From the NCBI GenBank assembly GCA_944363995.1, contig CALVVV010000006.1, forward strand, positions 1 through 29,812: a DNA stretch of 29,812 bases, in the 5' to 3' direction. The position numbers and the translations under genes were made by a program. Shown piece by piece: positions 1-7,733 of this stretch (the stretch's first letter is position 1; each line of letters starts with the position of its first letter). The stretch is from an uncultured Bacilli bacterium. GTDB lineage: Bacteria > Bacillota_I > Bacilli_A > RF39 > UBA660. Below the pieces are notes generated by a model, which did no database searches, was not told where the DNA came from, and saw only the letters and a list, made by a program, of their open reading frames with translations.

Positions 1-71
1 TATTTTTTCCAATTTGTTAATTTAATTTTGAAAATTATCTAAGTTTTAACATTAAATAAATTGTAATTTAA

Positions 72-971
72 CATTTAGAAGATGCTTTCAAAAATTTTTA
101 TCGAACCAAAAATTATCCAAAATATAAAGATAAATACAGTAAAAATAGTTATCGTACAAACTATATAAAAAACATCTATAAAAATAAAGTATATGAAAAT
201 ATTAAATTAGATATAATAAACAAAACAATCACGTTACCAAAACTAAAGAATATGAAAATAAGAGGATATCGTAAAACAAAAGAAATAAAAGGAAGAATAA
301 TAAATGCTACAATAAGTAAAGAAACAAATAAATACTATGTATCAGTATTATATGAACAAGAAATAAAAGAAAAAAATATAATTCCAAAAACAATAGTTGG
401 AATAGATTTAGGAGTAAAAGATTTAGTAATAACAAGTTTCGGAGAAAAATACGAAAATAAAAAATATATCACCAAATATGAAAACAAGATAAAAAACTTA
501 CAAAAATGGTTAAGTAAAAAAGAAAAAGGTAGCAAAAATTATTATAAAGTAAAAACTAAAATAAAGGAAACATATAAAAAATTAAAAAATGCTCGAAAAT
601 ATATGATACACAAAATAACCAAAGAAATAGTAAATGAAAACGACTTAATAATAACCGAAAACCTTCAAACAAAGAAATTAATCGAAAAAAAAGAGATGTC
701 TAAATATATAAGTGATGCAAGTTTAAGTGAAATAATAAGGCAATTAGAATATAAAAGCAAATGGCAAAACAAACATTTTTATCAAATAGACACATATTAT
801 CCAAGTAGTCAAATATGTAGTCATTGTAATAATAAAAATAAAGAATTAAAAGACTTAAATAAAAGAAAATGGACTTGCCGTAACTGCCAAAATGAAAATG
901 ATAGAGACATCAATGCCGCAATAAATATAATGTGGGAAGGGTTGATAAATAATATTAAGTTGTTCGCATAG
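72..971 (+). pseudogene. tnpB: 5'-truncated TnpB (IS200/IS605 family) RNA-guided nuclease remnant
   Basis: TnpB is the RuvC-type, omega-RNA-guided nuclease of IS200/IS605 transposons. The catalytic half is intact. RuvC-I lies in GIDLGVKD, RuvC-II in LIITENL, a four-cysteine zinc finger in CSHC...CRNC, and RuvC-III in NDRDINAAINI. The first ATG is at 252. However, the same frame reads upstream to 72 with TnpB-like sequence (LEDAFKNFYR, then a Lys/Tyr-rich stretch ending ITLPKL), and a TAA sits at 69-71. Upstream of that I find no typical TnpB N-terminus in any frame. Roughly 80 or more N-terminal residues are therefore missing compared with the usual 370-400 aa. There is no TnpA transposase in the window. 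Most likely this is a decayed, immobile copy; a shortened protein starting at 252 could still be made but would lack the wedge domain. Confidence 0.8.
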
Positions 972-1020
972 AACAAAAATCAAAAAATTTCACTGCAAAA
1001 AAGAAAAAATAAAACAAAGT

Positions 1021-1128
1021 ACGGTAGCGACTATCGGAAATTAGTCTCTGGAGGAAAAAGCAAAAGCCACCGAAGAAGGAGAAATATTTAATCGTGAGAT
1101 TAGATGCAGTCAAATTTATTTGACTTTT
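1021..1128 (+). ncRNA. Possible omega-RNA / transposon right end after tnpB
   Basis: In IS200/IS605 elements the guide RNA comes from the 3' end of tnpB and the DNA just beyond it. Here a less AT-rich stretch follows the stop codon. It contains a small stem (GACTA 1029-1033 with TAGTC 1042-1046) and a perfect 8-bp hairpin (AGTCAAAT 1108-1115 with ATTTGACT 1118-1125) followed by TTTTG. The second hairpin could be the element's right-end structure or a terminator. The assignment rests on position and structure only; no guide or target can be named. Confidence 0.4.
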
Positions 1129-1165
1129 GTTCTTATAAATTCATCTTTATATATTATTTTTTTTG

Positions 1166-2560
1166 CTATCTTTTATTTAATTCTGAAATCAACAACTGAT
1201 TTGCTAAAGCAGGATTAACTTGACCTTTACTATCTTTCATAATTTGTCCCATTAGATATTTAACTGCTCGATCTTTACCTTCTTTAAAATCTTTAATAGA
1301 ATCTGGATTATTATTAATAACTTTTGTAACTATATCTAAAACTAAATTATCATCACTTATCTGTTCCATATTATTTTCTTTAACAATATCTAATACATCT
1401 TTACCTGTTTCCATTAATATATTAATAACTTCTTTTCCTTGTTTACTAGAAATAGTCTTTTTATCCAACAATTCAACTAATTTAATAAAATTATTTTTAG
1501 TTAATTTGCTTTCTTCTAACTTTATATAATTTTTATTAAGATATGATAAAATATCACCAGTTAATAAATTTGCAGCTATATTAGGATTAACTTTTTCAAT
1601 AACACTTTCTAAAAAATTACAGACATCTTTATTACTAATAATAGTTTTAATATTATTTGTATTTAGTCCTAAATTTGTATATTTACTTTTTAGTTCATCT
1701 GTTAAAATAGGCATAGAATTTTTAATCTCATTCAACCATTGGTCATCAATATATACATAAGGGATATCTGGTTCAGGAAAATATCGATAATCATTTCCTG
1801 TTTCTTTATAGCGCATTAAAACAGTTGTTTTAGTTTTATCATCAAACCTTCGTGTTTGTTCAACAATAACTTCATCATTAGCAAGAAGTTGTTGTTGCCT
1901 TTGAATTTCATAATCAATAGCTACCCCAACATTAGAAATAGAACCTATATTTTTAACTTCTACTTTTGTTCCTAACGCATCAGTATTACTAACTGATACA
2001 TTAACATCACAGCGCATACTTCCCTCTTCTATTTTAACATCACTTATACCTAAATATAACAAAGTTTCTCTTAATTTTTCCAAGTATTCAATAGCTTCTT
2101 TACCACTACTAATACAAGGTTTTGTAACAATTTCTAAAAGTGGAACACCAGCACGATTAAAATTAAGCAAAGTATCAGTAGTATGTAAGCTTTTGCAAGT
2201 ATCTTCTTCGATATGCATCCTCTCTAAATAAATTTTTTTATTAGAAATTTCTACATATCCATCATAACCAATAGGTGTATCTTGTTGAGTTATTTGATAA
2301 CCTTTAGGTAAATCAGGATAAAAATAATTTTTTCGATCAAAATGCATTAATCGATTAATTTTAAAATTTAAAGCTAAACAAGCTTTTAAAGCATCATCAA
2401 TAACACCTTTATTTAATATAGGTAAAACTCCAGGATAACCCAAATCGATAACATTAATATTACTATTTACTGCATCATTAAAATTATTTTTACTTAAAGA
2501 AAATACTTTAGCATTACTTTTTAATTCAACATGTACCTCTATACCAATTGTTGGCTTCAT
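1166..2560 (-). CDS. gatB: Aspartyl/glutamyl-tRNA(Asn/Gln) amidotransferase subunit B
   Basis: GatB is the kinase/tRNA-binding subunit of GatCAB, which turns misacylated Glu-tRNA(Gln) and/or Asp-tRNA(Asn) into the amidated form in the cytoplasm. The 464-aa protein has normal length. It opens with the family signature IGIEVHVEL and contains FYPDLPKGYQ and the GSMRCDVNVS block. It ends in a YqeY-like tRNA-binding tail (VNPALANQLL). Its ATG shares one base with the gatA stop (TAATG), so translation is probably coupled. It is the last gene of camS-gatC-gatA-gatB. I see no clear intrinsic terminator after the stop; the next structured sequence belongs to the transposon remnant. Confidence 0.97.
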   Translation of the reverse strand: MKPTIGIEVHVELKSNAKVFSLSKNNFNDAVNSNINVIDLGYPGVLPILNKGVIDDALKACLALNFKINRLMHFDRKNYFYPDLPKGYQITQQDTPIGYDGYVEISNKKIYLERMHIEEDTCKSLHTTDTLLNFNRAGVPLLEIVTKPCISSGKEAIEYLEKLRETLLYLGISDVKIEEGSMRCDVNVSVSNTDALGTKVEVKNIGSISNVGVAIDYEIQRQQQLLANDEVIVEQTRRFDDKTKTTVLMRYKETGNDYRYFPEPDIPYVYIDDQWLNEIKNSMPILTDELKSKYTNLGLNTNNIKTIISNKDVCNFLESVIEKVNPNIAANLLTGDILSYLNKNYIKLEESKLTKNNFIKLVELLDKKTISSKQGKEVINILMETGKDVLDIVKENNMEQISDDNLVLDIVTKVINNNPDSIKDFKEGKDRAVKYLMGQIMKDSKGQVNPALANQLLISELNKR

Positions 2561-4002
2561 TATTTTACCTCCTTTGCATTTAAATTTAAATTAAGTGTTT
2601 TTTCGATAAAACTAGCCAATTGATAAATTATTTCTTCTTGAAAATAATTACCTATAATATGCATACCAATAGGAAGATTATTTTTAAAACCAATAGGTAA
2701 ACTTAAAGCTGGTAATCCCGCCATATTAACAGGGATAGTTAATAAATCATCATAAAAACTTTTTAAAGCATCATCTTGTTTAACTCCTAATTTATAAGCA
2801 ACATCTGTATTAGTTGGACCAATAATTAAATCATATTGATTAAAACATTTCTTTAAATTATCCGTCATTATTTTTCTTAATTTTAATGCTTTATAATAAT
2901 AAACATTAGCATTTTCACCACTTAAAATATAAGAGCCTATCATAATTCTTCTTTTAACTTCATTACCAAAACCAATACTACGAGTATTTTTATACAATTC
3001 GTCAATATTATTGAAATTATCGATTTTTAGTCCATACCTAACCCCATCATAACGAGCTAAATTACTACTAGCTTCGCTTAAAGCAATTATTTGATATAAA
3101 GGTATAGCATATTGTAAATAATCTATATCAACAAAGTCAACTTGACAGCCTTCTTTTTTTAATATTTCTATAACTTCTAAAACAGCTTGTTTAACTTTCT
3201 TATCAATTACTTCACTCATATAATAATTAGGTACAGCGATTTTTAAACTAGATACATCCTTACCAATTAAAGAAGTATAATCTTTCACCTCTTCATAAGA
3301 AGACGTTAAATCATGATTATCATGACCACTAATTACATTTAATAATAAAGCATTTTCATAAACATTTCTAGTTATTGGACCTGCTTGATCTAAACTCGAA
3401 GCAAATGCAATAATTCCATACCTTGATACTCTACCATAGGTTGGTTTAAGTCCCACAACACCACAAAAACTAGAAGGTTGTCTAATTGAACCACCTGTAT
3501 CTGTTCCTAAAGCAAACGGTGTAATTCTAGCAGCAACACAAGAAGCGGATCCTGAAGATGAGCCACCAGGAACGGAAGTTTTATCCCATGGATTTAAAGT
3601 ATTACCAAAGTAACTAGTTTCACCAGTTGAACCCATAGCAAATTCATCCATATTAGTTTTTCCGATTATAATCATATTTTTTTCTTTAATCTTACTGATA
3701 ACAGTTGCATCATAAACTGGAATAAAATCATCTAAAATATGACTAGCAGCAGTTGTCCTTAAATCTTTCGTTATAATATTATCTTTAATTGCAATAGGTA
3801 AACCGAATAAAATATTATCTACTTCTTGGTTTTCTAATTTTAGAGCTTGTTTAATAGCTTCTTCTTTATTTAATGTTATAAAACAATTTAAATTATTAAC
3901 TTCAATTTTAGCAAAAGCTTCATTAACTAAATCAATAGGTTTAATTTCTTTATTTTTTAGTTTTTGATTAATTGTTTTTATATCTAAATCTAAATATTTC
4001 AT
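2560..4002 (-). CDS. gatA: Aspartyl/glutamyl-tRNA amidotransferase subunit A
   Basis: GatA is the amidase subunit of GatCAB and releases ammonia from glutamine for the GatB reaction. The 480-aa protein carries the amidase-signature Ser-cisSer-Lys triad: K73 in AIKDNI, S148 in the Gly-Ser-rich loop GGSSSGSA, and nucleophile S172 in TDTGGSIRQPSS. Spacing matches the well-studied staphylococcal enzyme. The start overlaps the gatC stop by 4 bases, as expected for a translationally coupled operon. No defects are seen. Confidence 0.97.
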   Translation of the reverse strand: MKYLDLDIKTINQKLKNKEIKPIDLVNEAFAKIEVNNLNCFITLNKEEAIKQALKLENQEVDNILFGLPIAIKDNIITKDLRTTAASHILDDFIPVYDATVISKIKEKNMIIIGKTNMDEFAMGSTGETSYFGNTLNPWDKTSVPGGSSSGSASCVAARITPFALGTDTGGSIRQPSSFCGVVGLKPTYGRVSRYGIIAFASSLDQAGPITRNVYENALLLNVISGHDNHDLTSSYEEVKDYTSLIGKDVSSLKIAVPNYYMSEVIDKKVKQAVLEVIEILKKEGCQVDFVDIDYLQYAIPLYQIIALSEASSNLARYDGVRYGLKIDNFNNIDELYKNTRSIGFGNEVKRRIMIGSYILSGENANVYYYKALKLRKIMTDNLKKCFNQYDLIIGPTNTDVAYKLGVKQDDALKSFYDDLLTIPVNMAGLPALSLPIGFKNNLPIGMHIIGNYFQEEIIYQLASFIEKTLNLNLNAKEVK

Positions 4003-4283
4003 TCTATCACCTTCGGAACTATAATATAATCACCTTTTACTCTTTTAGCATTTTTTAACATATTATCTTTACTTAAATGCATTTCTGGAATATCTTCACT
4101 CAAACAATTTTTATTATTAGTTGGACTAATCATTATTTCTTCTTCATTTATATCAACTTTTAAAATTTTATCTATTTCGGTTAAAATATCAGTTAACTGA
4201 ATTTGATATTTTGCCATTTCTTTTTCTTCAATATTAAGTTTTGCTAAATCAGCAATATGTAAAACTTTATCTTTACTTATCAT
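3999..4283 (-). CDS. gatC: Aspartyl/glutamyl-tRNA amidotransferase subunit C
   Basis: GatC is the small linker subunit that wraps around GatA and GatB. I start it at the ATG at 4283 (MISKDKVLHIADLAKL, 94 aa), the normal GatC N-terminus, rather than at the open frame's earlier codon at 4325. A strong GGAGG lies about 7 bases upstream of 4283, inside the last codons of the lipoprotein gene. The conserved LAKLNIEEKE helix and a C-terminal DYIIVPKVIE tail are present. It overlaps gatA by 4 bases. Confidence 0.93.
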   Translation of the reverse strand: MISKDKVLHIADLAKLNIEEKEMAKYQIQLTDILTEIDKILKVDINEEEIMISPTNNKNCLSEDIPEMHLSKDNMLKNAKRVKGDYIIVPKVIE

Positions 4284-4284
4284 T

Positions 4285-5253
4285 TTATTCCTCCAATATA
4301 TATGTTTCAATTTTAGTTTCATCACGATTTTTATTTAAAAAAGCTTTTATTTTATTTTCATTTTCAAAATATACTTTAATATTAGAATTATTAAAATTAT
4401 TAATATTATTAGTAATAATATTTATCATATTTAAAATTTCTGACCTTTTAAAATAATTTTTATTAATTACAATTTTTACTTCATTCAATGTTTTATCTTG
4501 ATATAATCCATAAGCATTAAGATAAACATTATACTCACTTAAGCTATTTTTTATAGCTATTATATTATTATAAGTTTTATTATCATTATTTATAGTATAA
4601 TTACTTTCTAATATTTGATAATTATAATTAACAAATTCTAATTTGATTTTATCGCTAGTTGTTGCACCAAAATATTTAAAACTTCCTTTAAAGTCATCTT
4701 CTAAATAAATACCCAAAACAATATTAACATTTTTTAACTCTTCTTTGTTACGAATATAATTAACTAAATCATTAGTTTTAGATAATGCATAATCTAAAAC
4801 AATTTTTTCATCAATTATCTTATATTTATTATCATCATAATATTGCTTATTATCAACAACAATAGCTAAAGATATTCCCTTTAAAACGTTATTCGTTGAT
4901 AAGTAGTTTTGCTCATAAATTGTTGTGATATAAGATGGGACAAATTCCACACCATCAACTTCTATTTTATCTGTTTGATTGTACTTTTTTAATAAATTTT
5001 TAATCTCTTCACTAGTTAAAAATTGACCTTCTTGATATAAAGAATTGTTTGTTTTAAAATATTGCGTTGATAAATTAGAAAGCATCATTTCGACTTCTTC
5101 TTTGTCATAATCTCTGATACTATAACTACCCACATTTTCTTTATAAGGTGTAGCTACTTGATAATAAGAATCATCATAACTAACTGACATTATATCTTCT
5201 TTTTTTTCACAGCCAACTAAAATAAGCAATAAAATTAAAAACATTTTTTTCAT
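4285..5253 (-). CDS. camS: CamS/YerH-family lipoprotein
   Basis: This is a 322-aa surface lipoprotein of the family called sex-pheromone cAM373 precursor (CamS) in staphylococci and YerH in Bacillus; the cellular role of the mature protein is unclear. A lipoprotein signal is visible: MKKMFLILLLILVGC, with lipidated C15. After a short Lys/Glu linker comes the family-type start of the folded domain (YYQVATPYKENVGSYSIRDYD) and the LYQEGQFLTSEEI motif. The location directly upstream of gatCAB matches the Bacillales arrangement, which supports the call. It is somewhat shorter than typical CamS (about 390 aa). Its 3' end encodes the gatC ribosome-binding site. Confidence 0.85.
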   Translation of the reverse strand: MKKMFLILLLILVGCEKKEDIMSVSYDDSYYQVATPYKENVGSYSIRDYDKEEVEMMLSNLSTQYFKTNNSLYQEGQFLTSEEIKNLLKKYNQTDKIEVDGVEFVPSYITTIYEQNYLSTNNVLKGISLAIVVDNKQYYDDNKYKIIDEKIVLDYALSKTNDLVNYIRNKEELKNVNIVLGIYLEDDFKGSFKYFGATTSDKIKLEFVNYNYQILESNYTINNDNKTYNNIIAIKNSLSEYNVYLNAYGLYQDKTLNEVKIVINKNYFKRSEILNMINIITNNINNFNNSNIKVYFENENKIKAFLNKNRDETKIETYILEE

Positions 5254-5269
5254 AAAACATCACTATTTA

Positions 5270-5275
5270 ATTATA
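5270..5275 (-). promoter_or_regulatory. -10 element of the camS-gatCAB promoter
   Basis: On the minus strand TATAAT is preceded by TGA, giving an extended -10 (TGATATAAT) about 17 bases before the camS ATG. A TTGCGG about 18 bases upstream is a weak -35. The predicted leader is only about 10 bases. Confidence 0.6.
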
Positions 5276-5556
5276 TCATAGGCTAAACTATATCCGCAAC
5301 ATAACCATTTCAAAAAGCAAACATTCTCATAAAATAGTTTGACAGATAATTAACAAAAAATATATAAAAATAAATAAAGAAATATTCACTATTTTAAAAT
5401 CAGAAAATTTTTTTCTATAACTATTAAAAAACCAAAATATTCTGTTTTAATATACTCAAAAAAAATTTTGAAATTAACTTCAATTATTTACTCTTTTTTG
5501 TATACTTATTCAAAATTTTATTTATAATATAACTTTTAATATTTTATTGTAATTTT
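5276..5556. other. AT-rich gap without a recognisable gene
   Basis: About 280 bases between the camS promoter and the stop of the next gene. I find no ORF with a ribosome-binding site. Around 5456-5490 a short minus-strand hairpin (TTGAA...TTCAA) is followed by a T-run; it may be a weak terminator for the gene ending at 5557. Confidence 0.4.
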
Positions 5557-6510
5557 TTAACCATTAGATAATGAATCAAGAAAACTGCTAGTAGATGATT
5601 TTATCTTATTCTTAAAGTCATTAGCAATATTTAATCCGATTATATCTAAACATTCATGATAACTTTTTTCATTTATTGCATCATTATATTTCATTAATTT
5701 TTTTATAATGCTATTATCTTTTTTATATGTTTCTAATATATAAATAGCAATAGGAAAACCTAAAACATTCCAAGTATCTTTGACAATTAAATTATGTTCT
5801 TTAACATAATCTTCAAAACAATCAATTGTTTTTTCATAGTTATTATCTTTAAAAACTTTATTATACGCTTCTAAACTTATATTTTTCTCCTTTTTATATA
5901 ATAAAATCATCTTATAACAATAATATACTTTATCCATATATTTTAAAATTGTAGATATTCCAAATTTCATAAAAATATCTAAATCATTACTATATTTAAT
6001 TTTTTTTAATTCTTCAACATATATAAATTCCATACCATAAGACAAAGACTCTGTTAATAAATCACTTACAAAATTTCTTTTATCTTCGGGTTGATTTAAA
6101 AAATGCATAATTTCATGAATTAAAATACAACTATCAATGATATTATTATGTAAATAAATTTCAATTATTTTTTTATTATCTTTGTCATAATATGATATTC
6201 CATCTTTCGTTTGTTTATCAACTTTTTTTAATACAATATTACCATTTGCAATCAATTTCTTTATTGATACATTTATATTATGTCTATCTAAAAATTGTTG
6301 GGCTAAAGAAATATTTTCTTCTATACTAACGTATAAAAAATCGTGTTTTGAAAAATCAATTTTTTTGAATATTTCAACATATTTATTATAAATATAATTT
6401 GATAGATTCCATAAATTTTCTATTTCATCCAATATAAAAGAATTAAATGAAAAAAAAGACATATTATCAAACCAATTTTTATATAATTTTATTCTTTCTT
6501 GCGATACCAT
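5557..6510 (-). CDS. Unrecognised protein with HEIMH zinc-peptidase motif
   Basis: I do not recognise the family. The 317-aa protein (from the ATG at 6510) has the zinc-binding motif HEIMH at residues 132-136. A conserved-looking LLTES segment with Glu154, and Glu161 beyond it, are candidate third ligands at gluzincin-like spacing. There is no signal peptide or membrane segment, so it should be cytoplasmic. I prefer 6510 over the upstream TTG at 6522 because GGTGAT lies about 7 bases before it. The gene stands alone between camS and efp. A zinc metallopeptidase or a catalytically similar domain is plausible; the substrate is unknown. Confidence 0.7.
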   Translation of the reverse strand: MVSQERIKLYKNWFDNMSFFSFNSFILDEIENLWNLSNYIYNKYVEIFKKIDFSKHDFLYVSIEENISLAQQFLDRHNINVSIKKLIANGNIVLKKVDKQTKDGISYYDKDNKKIIEIYLHNNIIDSCILIHEIMHFLNQPEDKRNFVSDLLTESLSYGMEFIYVEELKKIKYSNDLDIFMKFGISTILKYMDKVYYCYKMILLYKKEKNISLEAYNKVFKDNNYEKTIDCFEDYVKEHNLIVKDTWNVLGFPIAIYILETYKKDNSIIKKLMKYNDAINEKSYHECLDIIGLNIANDFKNKIKSSTSSFLDSLSNG

Positions 6511-6751
6511 TTTAATCACCAAATCTCAAACATGATTATTGTATCACATTTCAAAATATATACACAATCTAATTATTTTATTTTTTAAAAATTTTTAAAA
6601 GATTTTTCTAAATCAAATATTATTATTCTTAATGTCATAACATCTAATTCTATTAGCTAAGGATATGTTTGGTTTAGATGTAATAATTCTTTTATACAAT
6701 CAAATTATCGTATTTTATTTGGATATAATCTAAATTATATTTTTCTAGTAT

Positions 6752-6777
6752 AAAAAAAGATATAATATTTATATCTT
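6752..6777 (-). terminator. Rho-independent terminator of efp
   Basis: A perfect 9-bp stem (plus-strand arms 6757-6765 and 6769-6777) with a 3-base loop is followed on the minus strand by a U-run. It overlaps the efp stop codon. Confidence 0.85.
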
Positions 6778-7333
6778 AAGCACGAGAATCATATTTACCT
6801 GTACTTGTTGAAATAATAATTTCATCGTTAGTATCAACAAATAAAGGTACTCTAACTACTAAGCCTGTTTCCAAAGTTGCATCCTTAGTAGCATTGTTAG
6901 TAGTATTACCTTTAACAGCTGGCTCAGTACTAGTAACTTTTAGAACCACTTTATCAGGTAATAAAAGTCCTAATAATTCACCTTCATAAAAACTTAATTC
7001 CACATTTAAACCTTCTTTTAAATAATTGGAATCTTCTCCTAATTGACTTTTAGTTAGTTCAATTTGTTCATATGTTTCCATGTTCATAAAATTATAACTA
7101 TCACCTGTTGCATATAAAAATTGCATTGGTTTTTTATCTAAATGAGCCTTTTCTAATTTAGTTCCACTATTAAAAGATTTTTCTGTTGTAGCACCACTCT
7201 TTAAATTTCTTATTTTCATTTTGACAAAAGCAGCACCTTTGCCTGGCTTAACATGTGAAAATTCTAAAACTTGGTATATTTCGCCATCTAAAGTAAATGT
7301 AATTCCGGTTTTAATATCATTTACATTAATCAT
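6776..7333 (-). CDS. efp: Translation elongation factor P
   Basis: EF-P binds between the P and E sites of stalled ribosomes and helps form bonds at polyproline stretches. The 185-aa protein has full length with KOW-like domain I and two OB-type domains. The conserved loop HVKPGKGAAF places Lys32 at the tip that contacts the CCA end; this is the residue modified in Bacillus. The C-terminus keeps GLVVRVPLFVDTND and the tail TGKYDSRA. Its ATG overlaps the stop of a 54-aa ORF (ATGA), and the operon starts with rpmG, so expression is probably coupled to ribosomal protein synthesis. An intrinsic terminator overlaps the stop. Confidence 0.97.
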   Translation of the reverse strand: MINVNDIKTGITFTLDGEIYQVLEFSHVKPGKGAAFVKMKIRNLKSGATTEKSFNSGTKLEKAHLDKKPMQFLYATGDSYNFMNMETYEQIELTKSQLGEDSNYLKEGLNVELSFYEGELLGLLLPDKVVLKVTSTEPAVKGNTTNNATKDATLETGLVVRVPLFVDTNDEIIISTSTGKYDSRA

Positions 7334-7494
7334 TTTTCCACCCTTTTATATACTATTTTTTTTATTTTTTTTACTTTTTTTAAATTAGGTTGTACTTTAA
7401 CAACTTTTCCTTTTTCAAAATTTACTCTTTGTGATAAATGGGCATCGACAATTATTTTAAGTTTTGTCAAATCAACGCAGAAATTTCTAATCAT
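7330..7494 (-). CDS. Small basic 54-aa protein of unknown function, coupled to efp
   Basis: This short ORF lies between rpmG and efp. It begins with ATG at 7494, with GGAGAT well placed upstream, and ends with a TGA that overlaps the efp start codon (ATGA). The N-terminal half reads MIRNFCVDLTKLK and DAHLSQRVNFEKGKVV; the C-terminal 20 residues are almost all Lys, Val and Ile, giving a strongly basic tail. I do not recognise the family. The ribosome-binding site, the tight overlap and the ribosomal context argue that it is translated. It may be an RNA- or ribosome-binding peptide, or chiefly a coupling leader for efp. Confidence 0.65.
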   Translation of the reverse strand: MIRNFCVDLTKLKIIVDAHLSQRVNFEKGKVVKVQPNLKKVKKIKKIVYKRVEK

Positions 7495-7506
7495 TCTTTT
7501 ATCTCC

Positions 7507-7674
7507 TTATTTTTTTTCTTTGTGAGTTGTTGTTTTTTTACAAGTTGGACAGTGTTTATTTAATTCTAAACGATCCGTTGTATTACGTTTATTTTTTTCA
7601 GTTCGATAATTTTCACTTTTGCATTCTGTACATTGAAGAGTAATTCTTTCTCTTGCTTCTCCTTTTTTTGCCAT
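7507..7674 (-). CDS. rpmG: 50S ribosomal protein L33
   Basis: A 55-aa zinc-ribbon protein of the large ribosomal subunit. It has two CxxC pairs (CTEC and CPTC) separated by a basic stretch with NTTDRLELNKHCP, the typical L33 signature, so this is the Cys-containing (zinc-binding) form. AGGAGG sits about 8 bases before the ATG. It is the first gene after a strong promoter and is followed by the 54-aa ORF and efp. Confidence 0.95.
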   Translation of the reverse strand: MAKKGEARERITLQCTECKSENYRTEKNKRNTTDRLELNKHCPTCKKTTTHKEKK

Positions 7675-7705
7675 TTTAATCCCTCCTTTTTCAAGTGCTG
7701 ATATA

Positions 7706-7733
7706 ATTATACCAAATTATTTATATATTTCAA
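7706..7733 (-). promoter_or_regulatory. Promoter of rpmG-(54-aa ORF)-efp
   Basis: On the minus strand TTGAAA (plus 7728-7733), a 16-base spacer and a perfect TATAAT (plus 7706-7711) form a strong vegetative promoter about 30 bases upstream of rpmG. Its -35 lies in the last codons of the penicillin-binding protein gene. Confidence 0.8.

Noticed and set aside
4284..4325. Longer start of gatC at 4325
   Set aside because: The extra residues do not resemble GatC, and the strong ribosome-binding site fits the ATG at 4283.
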